A stretch of 64,000 bases of DNA from Massilia eurypsychrophila (GTDB lineage: Bacteria > Pseudomonadota > Gammaproteobacteria > Burkholderiales > Burkholderiaceae_D): contig NZ_PDOC01000024.1 in NCBI RefSeq assembly GCF_002760655.1, positions 1 through 64,000 on the forward strand, in the 5' to 3' direction. This document shows, piece by piece, positions 8,873 to 17,317 of the stretch. The notes beneath the pieces were generated by a model. It was not told the DNA's origin, did not search any database, and worked only from the letters and a program-made list of their open reading frames with translations. A program made the position numbers and the translations under genes. The stretch's first letter is position 1. Every line of letters starts with the position of its first letter.

Positions 8873-8964
8873 GCTGGGGTCAGGTCTGACATTCGGACAC
8901 GGCCCCGGCTTTAACAGCGTCCACACAGACGAGTTCGTGTCCGAATGTCAGACCTGACCCCAGC
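8873..8964. repeat. Long perfect inverted repeat (29 bp arms), GGGGTCAG family
   Basis: The arms at 8873-8901 and 8936-8964 are perfect reverse complements separated by 34 bp. The outer part (CTGGGGTCAGGTCTGAC) belongs to the same palindrome family seen near 11534, 18643, 18716, 23921 and 54025. The element lies between the 3' ends of the converging PEP-CTERM and LysR genes and may also terminate transcription. It is longer than a usual terminator and has no T-tract. Confidence 0.85.
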
Positions 8965-8973
8965 GTTTGACGG

Positions 8974-9885
8974 CTAGAGGCGCTTGCTGGCCTCCTCGCA
9001 GCACATCACTTCCATCATGTCGAGGAAGGCGCGGGTCTTGGCCGGCATCAGGCGCCGGCCGGGGAACACCGCCCATCCCGTCACGATCGGCAGGTCCCAC
9101 TCTGGCAGCACCCGCACCAGTTCCCCCTTTTCCACAAACGGCGTGGCGAACAAATCGGAGCTGGCCGCGATGCCGGCGCCGTTGCAGGCGACGCGCGCCA
9201 GCAGGTCCGGCGAATTGGCGGTAAGGCGCGCCGGAAGGTCACGCGACCACTGAGTTTTGCCGCGCGTGAGCACCCACGGAAGGGAGCCGCCATTGCGGCT
9301 CAGGAGGCACAGCAGATCGTGCTTGAGCAGATCGTCGGGCGTCTCGGGCAGTCCGCGCAAGGCGATATATGACGGCGACGCATACAGGCCCAATTTTTCC
9401 AGCGCCACCCGGCGCGCCGCCAGCGACGAATCGTCCGGCAGGTCGCCCATGCGGATGGCGACGTCGAAGTTCTCGGCCACCAGGTCGACCCGGCGCGGCG
9501 ACAGATCAAGTTCGAGCGTGATGGCCGGATAGCGCTTGAGGAACTCGGTCATCACGCGCGTCAGTCCCAGATTGGCAAAGTCGGACGGCATCGACACGCG
9601 CAGCTTGCCGCTCGGCTCCTGCTGGCGATGCTGCACCAGGGCGCCGGCCGCCTCCACTTCATCGACCACCTTGCGCGCATGTTCGAGCAAGCCTTCGCCA
9701 AACTCGGTGAGCACCAGCTTGCGCGTGGTTCGCTGCAGCAGCCGCTCGCCGAGCTTGGCTTCCAGCAGCGCGATGCGGCGCGACACAGTCGACTTTGGCA
9801 GGTCAACGCGCTGCGCGGCCTTGCTGAAGCTGCCGCTTTCGACGATACGCGCAAACAGCAGCAAATCATTCGGTTCCAGATCCAT
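8974..9885 (-). CDS. LysR family transcriptional regulator
   Basis: A 303-residue regulator. The N-terminal winged helix-turn-helix at about residues 4-62 ([20 protein letters not shown], then [20 protein letters not shown]) is typical of the family, and residues of about 90-295 form the LysR substrate-binding domain. It is transcribed divergently from the FMN azoreductase gene with a 114 bp intergenic region, so it probably controls that gene and itself in response to a quinone, azo compound or other electrophile. The effector is unknown. Confidence 0.9.
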   Translation of the reverse strand: MDLEPNDLLLFARIVESGSFSKAAQRVDLPKSTVSRRIALLEAKLGERLLQRTTRKLVLTEFGEGLLEHARKVVDEVEAAGALVQHRQQEPSGKLRVSMPSDFANLGLTRVMTEFLKRYPAITLELDLSPRRVDLVAENFDVAIRMGDLPDDSSLAARRVALEKLGLYASPSYIALRGLPETPDDLLKHDLLCLLSRNGGSLPWVLTRGKTQWSRDLPARLTANSPDLLARVACNGAGIAASSDLFATPFVEKGELVRVLPEWDLPIVTGWAVFPGRRLMPAKTRAFLDMMEVMCCEEASKRL

Positions 9886-9926
9886 CGATTATCCCATCAG
9901 AAGAACAATGTTATCCATTCTAGCGC

Positions 9927-9945
9927 CTTCCGGACTGTTTTTGGA
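9927..9945. promoter_or_regulatory. Candidate LysR operator
   Basis: A TTCC-N11-GGAA palindrome lies in the divergent region between the LysR gene and azoR. The spacing is compatible with the T-N11-A pattern of LysR boxes. This is inference from position and symmetry. Confidence 0.35.
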
Positions 9946-9999
9946 ACTGTTAAAGTGATCTTCATCGCAGTTCAACCAGACAACACGAAGGAGCTCCAC

Positions 10000-10599
10000 A
10001 TGAACATTTTGCAAATTAATTCCAGCGCCAAGGTCACCGGTTCCGAATCGAACCGCCTGAACGACAAGATCGTCGCCGGCCTGGTCGCCGACAATGCGGG
10101 CGCCGTCGTCGTTGTGCGCGACCTGGGTGCGCAGCCGCACCCGATGATCGACCAGTCAGCCCTGGGCGCGCTGTTCACGCCGGCCGACCAGCGCACTGCC
10201 GAGCAGGCCGCGCGCGTCGCCCTCGACGACGCCCTGATCGCCCAGGCGCAGGCAGCGGACGTGATCGTGATTGGCGCGCCGATGTACAACTTCGGCATCA
10301 GCGTGCAGCTGAAAAGCTGGTTCGACGCGATCGCCCGCGCCAACGTCACGTTCCGCTACACCGCAACCGGGCCTGAAGGCCTGCTGAAGAACAAGAAGGT
10401 TTACGTGACGCTGCCACGCGGCGGCATCCACCGCAACGGCGCCAGCGATTCGCAGGTGCCGCACCTGACGACGTTCCTCGGCTTTCTCGGCCTGACCGAC
10501 GTCACGTTCGTGTACTCGGAAGGCCTGGGCCTGGGCCCCGAAGCAGTAGCGAAGGCACAGGCACAAGCCGACGCCGACATCGAAGCAGCACTGGCGTAA
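10000..10599 (+). CDS. azoR: FMN-dependent NADH:quinone oxidoreductase / azoreductase
   Basis: A 199-residue flavodoxin-fold enzyme of the AzoR/acyl carrier protein phosphodiesterase family. It reduces quinones and azo bonds using NADH. The FMN phosphate-binding loop is in [13 protein letters not shown] at the N-terminus, and [16 protein letters not shown] contributes to the flavin site; the conserved LPRGGI loop is also present. The ATG at 10000 has GAAGGAGC just upstream and begins the family-typical [10 protein letters not shown]. Regulation by the divergent LysR is likely. Confidence 0.9.
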   Translation: MNILQINSSAKVTGSESNRLNDKIVAGLVADNAGAVVVVRDLGAQPHPMIDQSALGALFTPADQRTAEQAARVALDDALIAQAQAADVIVIGAPMYNFGISVQLKSWFDAIARANVTFRYTATGPEGLLKNKKVYVTLPRGGIHRNGASDSQVPHLTTFLGFLGLTDVTFVYSEGLGLGPEAVAKAQAQADADIEAALA

Positions 10600-10643
10600 G
10601 CACAGGCGGCGGCGCCTGAACCAGGAAAATCAACCAGGAGAAC

Positions 10644-11519
10644 ATGATGACAAAGCAGTTGACAGCAGCAAGGGTAGAAACGGCGCGCAGCGTCGAGCGC
10701 CTGGTCAATGGCCAGTTCGTGATGGACGGCGCCGGCGTGAAGATCAACCGCGTGCTGACGCAGACGCTGCAGCGGCGGCTCGATCCGTTCCTGATGCTCG
10801 ACGCGTTCGGCAGCGAGAAGCCGGGCGACTACATCGCCGGCTTTCCCGAGCATCCGCACCGCGGATTCGAGACTATCTCGTACATGATCACGGGCAGCAT
10901 GCGGCACAAGGACAGCGCCGGCCACGAAGGCCTGATCACCAACGGCGGCGTGCAGTGGATGACGGCGGGACGCGGCGTGATCCACTCCGAAATGCCGGAG
11001 CAGAGCGAAGGCCTGATGGAAGGCTTTCAGCTATGGCTTAACCTGCCGGCCAAGGACAAGATGAGCGCGCTATGGTACCGCGACATTCCGAACCAGGAGA
11101 TTCCGCGCTTTAGTACCGACAGCGGCGCCACGGTGCAGGTGATCGCGGGGCGCAGCCACGGTGTCGAAGGCGCGGTGCAGCGCGACGGCACCGAGCCGTA
11201 TTATCTCGACATCGAGCTGGCGGCCGGCGCCACCTTCGAGCAGCAGCTGCCGCCGGGGCACAACGCGTTCCTGTACGTGTTTCGCGGTGAAGTGACGGTC
11301 GAAGGCAAGGGCGTGGCGAACACGCGGCTGGCGATCCTGACGAATCCTCCCGGCGCGGAAGGTGTGCGGATCAAGGCGGCCGAAGCGAGCCGGGTGCTGC
11401 TGATCGCCGGACGTCCGCTGGGCGAGCCGATCGCGCAGTACGGGCCGTTCGTGATGAACACCGAGGACGAGCTGCGCCAGGCGGTCGAGGATTTCCGGGC
11501 CGGGACGTTCGGCGCCTAG
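10644..11519 (+). CDS. Pirin family protein
   Basis: A 291-residue bicupin protein. The metal-binding residues of the N-terminal cupin are visible in EHPHRGFET (two His) and GVIHSEMPE (His and Glu). Bacterial pirins of this type include quercetinase-like dioxygenases and redox-linked regulators, so the exact role is open. AGGAG lies before the ATG. The gene follows azoR by 44 bp on the same strand and may be co-transcribed, fitting a shared redox-stress role. Confidence 0.9.
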   Translation: MMTKQLTAARVETARSVERLVNGQFVMDGAGVKINRVLTQTLQRRLDPFLMLDAFGSEKPGDYIAGFPEHPHRGFETISYMITGSMRHKDSAGHEGLITNGGVQWMTAGRGVIHSEMPEQSEGLMEGFQLWLNLPAKDKMSALWYRDIPNQEIPRFSTDSGATVQVIAGRSHGVEGAVQRDGTEPYYLDIELAAGATFEQQLPPGHNAFLYVFRGEVTVEGKGVANTRLAILTNPPGAEGVRIKAAEASRVLLIAGRPLGEPIAQYGPFVMNTEDELRQAVEDFRAGTFGA

Positions 11520-11533
11520 ATACGCGGCGTGAA

Positions 11534-11560
11534 TGGGTCTGACCCCACAGGGTCAGACCA
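11534..11560. repeat. GGGTCTGACCC palindrome hairpin after pirin gene
   Basis: GGTCTGACCC at 11536-11545 pairs with GGGTCAGACC at 11550-11559, and GGCGT/ACGCC flank it. The element lies 15 bp after the pirin stop codon and belongs to the palindrome family found at several other 3' ends in this window. Confidence 0.7.
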
Positions 11561-11607
11561 CGGAGACGCCCGGACGCGCCGCCGCGCATTCGGCTACACT
11601 ACGCACC

Positions 11608-12063
11608 ATGCTGATCCCCACCCTCCTCCAGGCGCTTGCCTACGTCAGCCGCGTATGCGGATTCGACACCGTCGACTCGTTCCCGCCGGGGCACCAGTAC
11701 GCGCGCACGCGCTGGAACCGCGCCTACTTCGACATCGCGTCGGACGTCAAGCCGGAGCAGATCGAACGCTCGCTGTGCGAGTCGATCACCAATACGCCCT
11801 TGATTTTTTCCCACATCACCCATCCGACGCCGCGCATGCAGCGCGCGCTGCTGGCGGTGATCGAAATGCGCATGCGCCGCTCGTGCGGCAGCCCGACCGA
11901 CCTGGTCGCGCTGCTGATGAACGCCTACCGCAGCCCGCATACGCCTGACGCCATGCCGAACCTGCGCAAGGTGATCGAGGACAGCGGCTACGACACCAAC
12001 GCGGTGCTGGGATTTCTGGGCGCGATGCCGTCGGCGTTCGACGTCATCGAGGCTGCGCACTAA
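11608..12063 (+). CDS. Hypothetical protein
   Basis: A 151-residue cytoplasmic protein without a domain I recognise. It has no signal peptide or membrane segment and is predicted mostly helical, with basic stretches (EMRMRRSC) and a C-terminal SAFDVIEAAH. Start choice: the ATG at 11608 follows the palindrome region; the longer frame upstream would be encoded by the palindrome itself. Its 3' end overlaps the converging acyltransferase gene by 20 bp, so transcripts of the two genes are complementary at their ends. Confidence 0.6.
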   Translation: MLIPTLLQALAYVSRVCGFDTVDSFPPGHQYARTRWNRAYFDIASDVKPEQIERSLCESITNTPLIFSHITHPTPRMQRALLAVIEMRMRRSCGSPTDLVALLMNAYRSPHTPDAMPNLRKVIEDSGYDTNAVLGFLGAMPSAFDVIEAAH

Positions 12064-13198
12064 GCGCGGCCGGCGCGCGCAGGTTGGACGGCAGGTAACG
12101 GTCGCGCAGCATCATGAACGGCGTCTCGACCAGCCGGAACAGCACCCATCCCGACAGCACCGACACTACCATCGACACGCCGATCGCCACCGCCGAATCG
12201 GCGTCGAACCCGCGCGCGGCGAGCGGTTCGGCAAGCAGGATGCAGGCCTGCTTGTGGGTCAGGTAGATCGCGTACGACCACAACGCCAGCTTGCCGGCGC
12301 CGGGAATGCCGGTGCGGCGCAGTACGCCGTCGCCGAGCGCCGCCACGATCAGCAGCGCAAAGCCGAGCGCCAGCATTGGATAGCCAAACACCGTCATCGC
12401 AAAACCGTAGTGATCGGCCAAGAACAGGTAGAACGTCAACGCGGTGAGCGCGACGCCGGCGGCAAGCGCGGCGTGCGCGTGCGCAGTGAGGCGCTGCCAC
12501 AGGTTGGCGTGATAGTTCTTCAGCAGCGCGAGCGCGACGCCGGCCACCAGTTCGTCGAGCCGGCACAGCGACGAGTAGTAGATGTACTTGTAGTAGGAAT
12601 TGAGCGGTCGCGCGGCGCCGTCGACCAGCTCCTGCCACAGCACGCCGCGCACCAGCATGCCGGCCACGATGATGAAGGCGATGGCGCCCCACGACCAGCG
12701 CAGCGCGCCGCCGCGTTGTCCACCGACCGCGGCAATGATCAGCGCGCAGGCCGGCAGCAGCAGGTAGAACTGCTCTTCGATGCAGAGCGACCAGGCGTGC
12801 GAAAACGCGCTGCCCGGCTCCAGGTTGATGTTTTGGGTGAAAGTAAGAAACTCCCAGACCGGCAGCAAGGGCTGGCCGGCTCGAAAGCCCGGCCACAGGT
12901 AGTACAGCGCCAGCACGGCGTAGAAATTGGGCAGCGTGCGCAGCAGGCGGCGCGCGTAGAAGCGGCCCAGCGACAAGCCTTGCGGGGTGCGCATCGCGGC
13001 GAAGATCTGGTTGCCGATCAGGTAGCCCGACAGCGCGAAAAACAGGTCGACGCCGACCCAGCCGATCTTGCCGACCCAGCCGAAGGTGTCGTCGGAGCCG
13101 ACGAACAGCGTGTAATGGTGCAGCACCACGAAGCTGACCGCGAGAGCGCGCAGGGTGTCGAGGCCGTGCACCCGCGGGGAAGGTCGAAGATCGGTCAT
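12044..13198 (-). CDS. Acyltransferase 3 family membrane protein (OafA/YrhL type)
   Basis: A 384-residue integral membrane acyltransferase. The N-terminal motif RVHGLDTLRALAVSFVVLHH (with the family's Arg and catalytic-type His) and LFFALSGYLIG identify the acyltransferase 3 family, and about ten hydrophobic segments follow. Members transfer acetyl or other acyl groups to cell-surface polysaccharides, O-antigen or other glycans; the substrate is unknown. The ATG at 13198 was chosen because it directly precedes the family-conserved start; upstream codons in the same frame are not family-like. No other polysaccharide gene is adjacent. Confidence 0.85.
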   Translation of the reverse strand: MTDLRPSPRVHGLDTLRALAVSFVVLHHYTLFVGSDDTFGWVGKIGWVGVDLFFALSGYLIGNQIFAAMRTPQGLSLGRFYARRLLRTLPNFYAVLALYYLWPGFRAGQPLLPVWEFLTFTQNINLEPGSAFSHAWSLCIEEQFYLLLPACALIIAAVGGQRGGALRWSWGAIAFIIVAGMLVRGVLWQELVDGAARPLNSYYKYIYYSSLCRLDELVAGVALALLKNYHANLWQRLTAHAHAALAAGVALTALTFYLFLADHYGFAMTVFGYPMLALGFALLIVAALGDGVLRRTGIPGAGKLALWSYAIYLTHKQACILLAEPLAARGFDADSAVAIGVSMVVSVLSGWVLFRLVETPFMMLRDRYLPSNLRAPAALSAQPR

Positions 13199-13304
13199 GC
13201 GCGGCCGGGCAAGTGGGAAGCGCAAATCATGCCATGCAGTTTCCGCACGCGCCAGTGTTTCCCGATAAAATGTCGACAGCCAATTTTTGAGGGATAGCCA
13301 AGCA

Positions 13305-14273
13305 ATGACCACCGCACGCGACCTGCAGTTCAAATCGATCAACTACACCGGACTGGGCAAAGGTCCGCGCCTGATCATCACCGGCGCCGTCCATGGCAAC
13401 GAAACGTGCGGCACCATGGCAATCCTACGCGTTATGGAAGAGATCGACAGCGGCAAGCTGCTGGTGGTCAATGGCAGCGTGACGTTCGTGCCGGTGACCA
13501 ATCCCCTCGCCTACCGGCTGGTGCGCCGCTCGGGCGACCGCAACCTGAACCGCAACCTGTTCCCGAACGACAATCCGCAGGACTTCGAAGACCAGATCGC
13601 CAACTGGCTGTGCCCGCTGCTGGCGCAGCACGATGTGTTGCTCGACCTGCACTCGTTCAATGCCGACAGCGAGCCGTTCGTGATGATGGGGCCGCTCGAC
13701 AACGACGGCCCGCTGCAGCCGTTCAAGCATGCCGCGAAAGAACGCGCGCTGGCGCGCCGGCTCGGCGTGCGACGCTTCGTCGACGGCTGGCTCGGCACTT
13801 ACGGCGCTGGCGTGCAGCGCCGCATGAGCGACGCGTCGCAGCTCGAAACGGTGCTGCGCTATGGCGTCGGCACCACCGAATACATGCGCAGCACCGGCGG
13901 TTATGCGCTCACGCTCGAGTGCGGCCAGCACAACGATCCGGCCGCGCCCGAAGTGGCCTACCGCGCCATCAGGAACACGCTGGCGTTCCTGAACGTGATC
14001 GACGCGCCGGCGCCGGCGCCGGTGCCGGCCGACCAGGTCGAAGCGCTGTCGATGGTGGTGGTGCACGACAAGGCCGATCCGGCCGACGCGTTCGTGCGCA
14101 CCTGGTCGAGTTTCGATGCGGTCAGCAAGGGCGACCAGATCGGCGTGCGCGCCGACGGCACCCCGGTGCTGTCCGAGCTGGACGGACGCATCCTGTTCCC
14201 CGACGTCAATGCAGGCGCGAACCAGGAGTGGTACTACCTGACCCAGCCCAATCCGCAGTTCGCGCGCGACTGA
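13305..14273 (+). CDS. Succinylglutamate desuccinylase/aspartoacylase family protein
   Basis: A 322-residue zinc carboxypeptidase-like enzyme of the AstE/AspA family. Zinc ligands are in AVHGNETCG (His, Glu) and DLHSFNADSEP (His), and RNLNRNLFP matches the substrate-binding region. The family deacylates N-acyl amino acids or similar amides; no arginine-catabolism (ast) genes are nearby, so the substrate remains open. The ATG at 13305 has GAGGGAT upstream; an in-frame TTG six codons earlier is possible. The last 60 or so residues form a beta-rich C-terminal domain. Confidence 0.85.
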   Translation: MTTARDLQFKSINYTGLGKGPRLIITGAVHGNETCGTMAILRVMEEIDSGKLLVVNGSVTFVPVTNPLAYRLVRRSGDRNLNRNLFPNDNPQDFEDQIANWLCPLLAQHDVLLDLHSFNADSEPFVMMGPLDNDGPLQPFKHAAKERALARRLGVRRFVDGWLGTYGAGVQRRMSDASQLETVLRYGVGTTEYMRSTGGYALTLECGQHNDPAAPEVAYRAIRNTLAFLNVIDAPAPAPVPADQVEALSMVVVHDKADPADAFVRTWSSFDAVSKGDQIGVRADGTPVLSELDGRILFPDVNAGANQEWYYLTQPNPQFARD

Positions 14274-14291
14274 CCGAACCGGTCGCGCCGC

Positions 14292-14573
14292 TCACGCCGC
14301 GGCGTCGCGCGCGGCCTGCTCGGCGCGGATCAGCATCACGTTGCGCAGGTAGATCGCCACGCCGAGCAGCTGGCCGGCGATGAACACCGGGTCGCGCCGG
14401 TGCACCGAATAGACCAGCAACACGACGGCGCCGGCGAGGCTGAAATACCAGAACGAGACCGGAATCACGCTTCGGTGCTGGCGTTCGCTGTGCAGCCACT
14501 GGATGACGAGGCGCAGCATGAACAGGCTCTGGCCGCCGAAGCCGACGGCCAGCCACAATAGTTCAGGGTCCAT
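14292..14573 (-). CDS. Lipid-A-disaccharide synthase N-terminal (LABN) domain protein
   Basis: A 93-residue membrane protein with about three transmembrane helices. The features GGQSLFMLRLVIQWLHSERQ and VSFWYFSLAGAVVLLVY are typical of the LABN family, whose members are usually encoded beside ArnT-like glycosyltransferases and polyprenyl-phosphate transferases that modify lipid A or other lipids. That fits its position directly downstream of the truncated ArnT-like gene on the same strand. Its molecular role is not established. With the neighbouring transferase damaged, it may have lost its partner here. Confidence 0.85.
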   Translation of the reverse strand: MDPELLWLAVGFGGQSLFMLRLVIQWLHSERQHRSVIPVSFWYFSLAGAVVLLVYSVHRRDPVFIAGQLLGVAIYLRNVMLIRAEQAARDAAA

Positions 14574-14624
14574 CGAATCCTCCTTTCGTTTGTCGTCGCA
14601 CCAGCTGCGGACCCATTGTCAGCC

Positions 14625-15776
14625 TCAAGTTGCAAGCCTGACCAGCAGCACGCCGCCCTTGTGGTACAGCACTTCGAACGCGCCCAGCTCGCCGAGTTTG
14701 CTGCTACGGGTGAGCAATACCTCGCCCGGTCGCGGCGTTGTGGCGCTTTCGGTGATCTTGCCGCGGTAGACGCTGAAACTTGGCACATTGACGTGCCAGG
14801 TGCGCACCAGCAACCCGGCGTCGCGGGCAATCAACGCCGCTTCCTTCACCGGCCCCTGCTGCAGTTCGCCCAGCGCAGGCAGCAGCAGGCCGCCAACCGT
14901 GGCCGCGCACAGCAGGCCGCTCGCCACCAGTTTTTGCCACACCTGGTAGCGCGGCATCAACGCCAGCACCAGGCAGGCGAGCAGCGCTGTCGGCGCCGCC
15001 ACCCGGTAGCCGAGACCGAATGCCTCGCGGCGCGTCAGCGCTTCGCGCAGGTATGGCTCGCCGATACCGGCGCCGAAGTATTGCAGCGCAGCCGGCAGCG
15101 CCACCACGGCGGCCAGCAGCAGGACCGGCGGTGCAAACGCCAGCGACCGCGACTGCAGCAGGCCGCACCGCATCGCCATCAGCACGAACAGCGGCGTCAC
15201 ACCATACAGCAGGTAGTGCGGCAGCTTGGTCGCCGCCAGCGAGAAGAACACCAGCACGAGCAGGAACCAGCACCACAGAAACGTGTCGAGCGGCCGGGCA
15301 CGCAGCTGGCGCACGGCGGGCAGGATGCGCAGGAACAGGCCGCTGTACGGCAACAGCAGCAGCAGCAGCGCGGCCGGCACATAGTAGAAGGCATTGCCGC
15401 GGTGGCCCTGCAGCGGCGTCATGAATCGCTCGACGTTATGGTGCATGAAAAAGCCGGCGATAAAGGCGTCGCCCTGACGAAGGTGTTCGGTCACATACCA
15501 GGGCGCCGCCACCGCCAGCAGGATGCCCCAGCCGGCCGGGTCGAGCACGGCCTCGCGCCATTCGCGCAACTTGCCGTGCAGCGCGAACGCAATGGCGCTG
15601 ACGGCGAACGGAATGAGCAGCGCCACCGGGCCTTTGGTCAGCACGCCTAGCGCAATCCATAGAAACGCGCGGCGGCTGTAGCGCTTGTGGGGCTGCTCCA
15701 TGTAGCGGTAGATGTCGAACATCGCCAGCGCGAGGAACAGATTGAGCAAGGCATCGGCGCCGGCGGAGTCGTTCAT
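14625..15776 (-). pseudogene. ArnT-like glycosyltransferase (GT39/GT83), 5'-truncated
   Basis: The frame encodes 383 residues rich in membrane helices, with CWFLLVLVFFSLAATKLPHY and TPLFVLMAM typical of ArnT-like lipid-linked sugar transferases. Such proteins are normally about 500-550 residues and begin with a luminal loop holding acidic catalytic residues (PDEARYAE-type). Here the first recognisable part is already an internal helix region (ADALLNLFLALAMFDIYRYM), so about 130-150 N-terminal residues are missing. The sequence upstream (15777-16042) does not encode them in any frame. It is probably a gene remnant left by deletion; a novel short transferase is less likely. Confidence 0.65.
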
Positions 15777-16042
15777 TGGTATTCCAGTACATGAGGACAG
15801 GCGTGCCTTGGCAGGCAGATACCCCATGTTCTCCGTGTGTCGACTGGCACAGGCGATCCACGTCAAACGAACGCAGATATGGACAAAGTGCGGATTGCGG
15901 CGGCCGCGGGGGCACCCGCGGCTGCGTATCGGTCCACTGTTGCCTTCCGTCCTCACTTACCCGGTAGCAACAAGAAACGTAACTCTGTACATATGTTTCA
16001 TGCGACAATCAGCTCATTGTGTTACCTAACTATCTACTAAAA
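15777..16042. other. Intergenic stretch replacing the 5' end of the ArnT-like gene
   Basis: This 266 bp stretch shows no convincing gene on either strand. It is less GC-biased than its surroundings near 15970-16040. The left edge is probably a deletion or rearrangement breakpoint that removed the start of the glycosyltransferase gene. Confidence 0.4.
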
Positions 16043-16822
16043 ATGAAAATTAGCGGAGACATCAAGCTCGGGCGCCTCGCCGGTTGGCTGGCCTGCGCCT
16101 TGCTGGCGGGCAAGGCCGCAGCCAGCGGGCAGATGACCGTGCAGATCATGGCGCAGGAGAGCATTCCGCCGAAGTGGCTGGTCGAGGGCGGCCCGCCGCA
16201 GGGCCTGTGCCCGGAGATCCTGGCGGCGATCGAACGGATCGAGCCGCGCCTGAAGTTCCAAGGCTTCGACCGCGGCCGGTCGTTGCTGGTAATCGAAAAC
16301 GCGCTCGAAACGGGGCGCGTGGACGCCGCCTGCGGGCTGCTCGATTCGCCGCGCCGGCAAAGTGTAGCGATCCGCTCGCGCGTGACACTGTACGACGTCA
16401 GGCACCGGCTCGCCGCGGCGGCCGACGACCTGCAAGTGGTCAACAATTTCGATGACTTGGTGCGGCTCAAGCCGCTCGTCAACACCGCGCGCGGCTCGGC
16501 CTACATCCTGCAGCTCAAGGAGCGCGGCATCGCCGTCGACGACAGCACCGGCGACAGCATCGTCAACCTGCGCAAGATTTTGCACGGACACGGCCGCTAC
16601 ACGTACATGAACGAGCTGACCTTGCTGTACTTCATCCACGCCGGACGACTGGAAGACAAGGTGCGCATGCTGCCGGCCGTATTCAACGAAGAGCCGGTGT
16701 ATTTCTGGGTCAGCCGCAAGGCCGATCCGGCGCTGGCGCCGATGATCGACCGCGCGCTGGCGCGGCTGAAGGCGAACGGCGAACTGGCGCGCATCTACGA
16801 GCGCTGGGCGCGGCCGCGGTAG
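16043..16822 (+). CDS. Periplasmic solute-binding protein, family 3-like
   Basis: A 259-residue exported protein. After a signal peptide (LAGWLACALLAGKAAASG) it has the two-lobe fold of amino-acid-type substrate-binding proteins: RGRSLLVIENALETGRVDAA, a hinge region, NTARGSAYILQLKERG and the C-terminal LARLKANGELARIYERW. No ABC permease or ATPase is nearby, so it may be an orphan binding protein acting in sensing or redox signalling. The ATG at 16043 is preferred; an in-frame ATG eight codons earlier also exists. It converges with sugE, with three bases between the stops. Confidence 0.75.
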   Translation: MKISGDIKLGRLAGWLACALLAGKAAASGQMTVQIMAQESIPPKWLVEGGPPQGLCPEILAAIERIEPRLKFQGFDRGRSLLVIENALETGRVDAACGLLDSPRRQSVAIRSRVTLYDVRHRLAAAADDLQVVNNFDDLVRLKPLVNTARGSAYILQLKERGIAVDDSTGDSIVNLRKILHGHGRYTYMNELTLLYFIHAGRLEDKVRMLPAVFNEEPVYFWVSRKADPALAPMIDRALARLKANGELARIYERWARPR

Positions 16823-16825
16823 AGC

Positions 16826-17146
16826 TCAGCCAGGCGTGAGCAGCTTCAGGCCGGCGATGCCGGCGACGATCAGCGCGATCGACAACAGGCGCAATGCACC
16901 GGCCGGCTCGCCGAGTACCGCCATGCCGACGATGGCGGTGCCGACCGTGCCGATGCCGGTCCAGACCGCGTAGGCGGTGCCGAGCGGCAGATGGCGCAAG
17001 GCCAGGCCCAGCAGCAGCACGCTGCCGGTCATCGCGACGACGGTAAACACCGACGGCCACAGCCGGGTGAAGCCGGCGGTCTGCTTCAGGCCAACGGCCC
17101 AGGCCACCTCCAGCAGGCCGGCTAAAAACAGAATGAACCAGCTCAT
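16826..17146 (-). CDS. sugE: SMR family transporter SugE/Gdx
   Basis: A 106-residue small multidrug resistance protein with four transmembrane helices. The pattern [20 protein letters not shown] with the essential membrane Glu, and [19 protein letters not shown], matches the SugE/Gdx subgroup, which exports guanidinium and some quaternary ammonium compounds as an antiparallel dimer. AAGGAG precedes the ATG at 17146; the longer frame upstream is not SMR-like. A short hairpin with an ACGA loop lies just before the ribosome site. Confidence 0.9.
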   Translation of the reverse strand: MSWFILFLAGLLEVAWAVGLKQTAGFTRLWPSVFTVVAMTGSVLLLGLALRHLPLGTAYAVWTGIGTVGTAIVGMAVLGEPAGALRLLSIALIVAGIAGLKLLTPG

Positions 17147-17164
17147 GGCGAACTCCTTGATGTT

Positions 17165-17182
17165 GGCAGGGTCGTCCGTGCC
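17165..17182 (-). promoter_or_regulatory. Single ACGA-loop hairpin before sugE (guanidine-II-like half?)
   Basis: On the minus strand GGCACGGACGACCCTGCC can fold as GGCA/TGCC and GG/CC around an ACGA tetraloop, with one C-C mismatch. It sits 18 bp before the sugE start. Guanidine-II (mini-ykkC) riboswitches consist of two hairpins with ACGR loops before Gdx genes; only one is seen here, so this is a weak candidate. Confidence 0.25.
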
Positions 17183-17317
17183 GGGGTGAAAAAAGAACGC
17201 CAACTTAGCATGCGCGGCGAGCGGCGGTCAACCTGACGGCCGCGCCCGCCTGCAGCGACGGCCGATGTGGCCCATAATCGACAACCCGACCCCGACGTTG
17301 CCCCCAAGGATAGCTGC

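Noticed and set aside
12254-13297. A 347-codon plus-strand frame opposite the acyltransferase
   Set aside because: It is antisense to a clear membrane acyltransferase and is Gln/Arg/His-rich with no domain.
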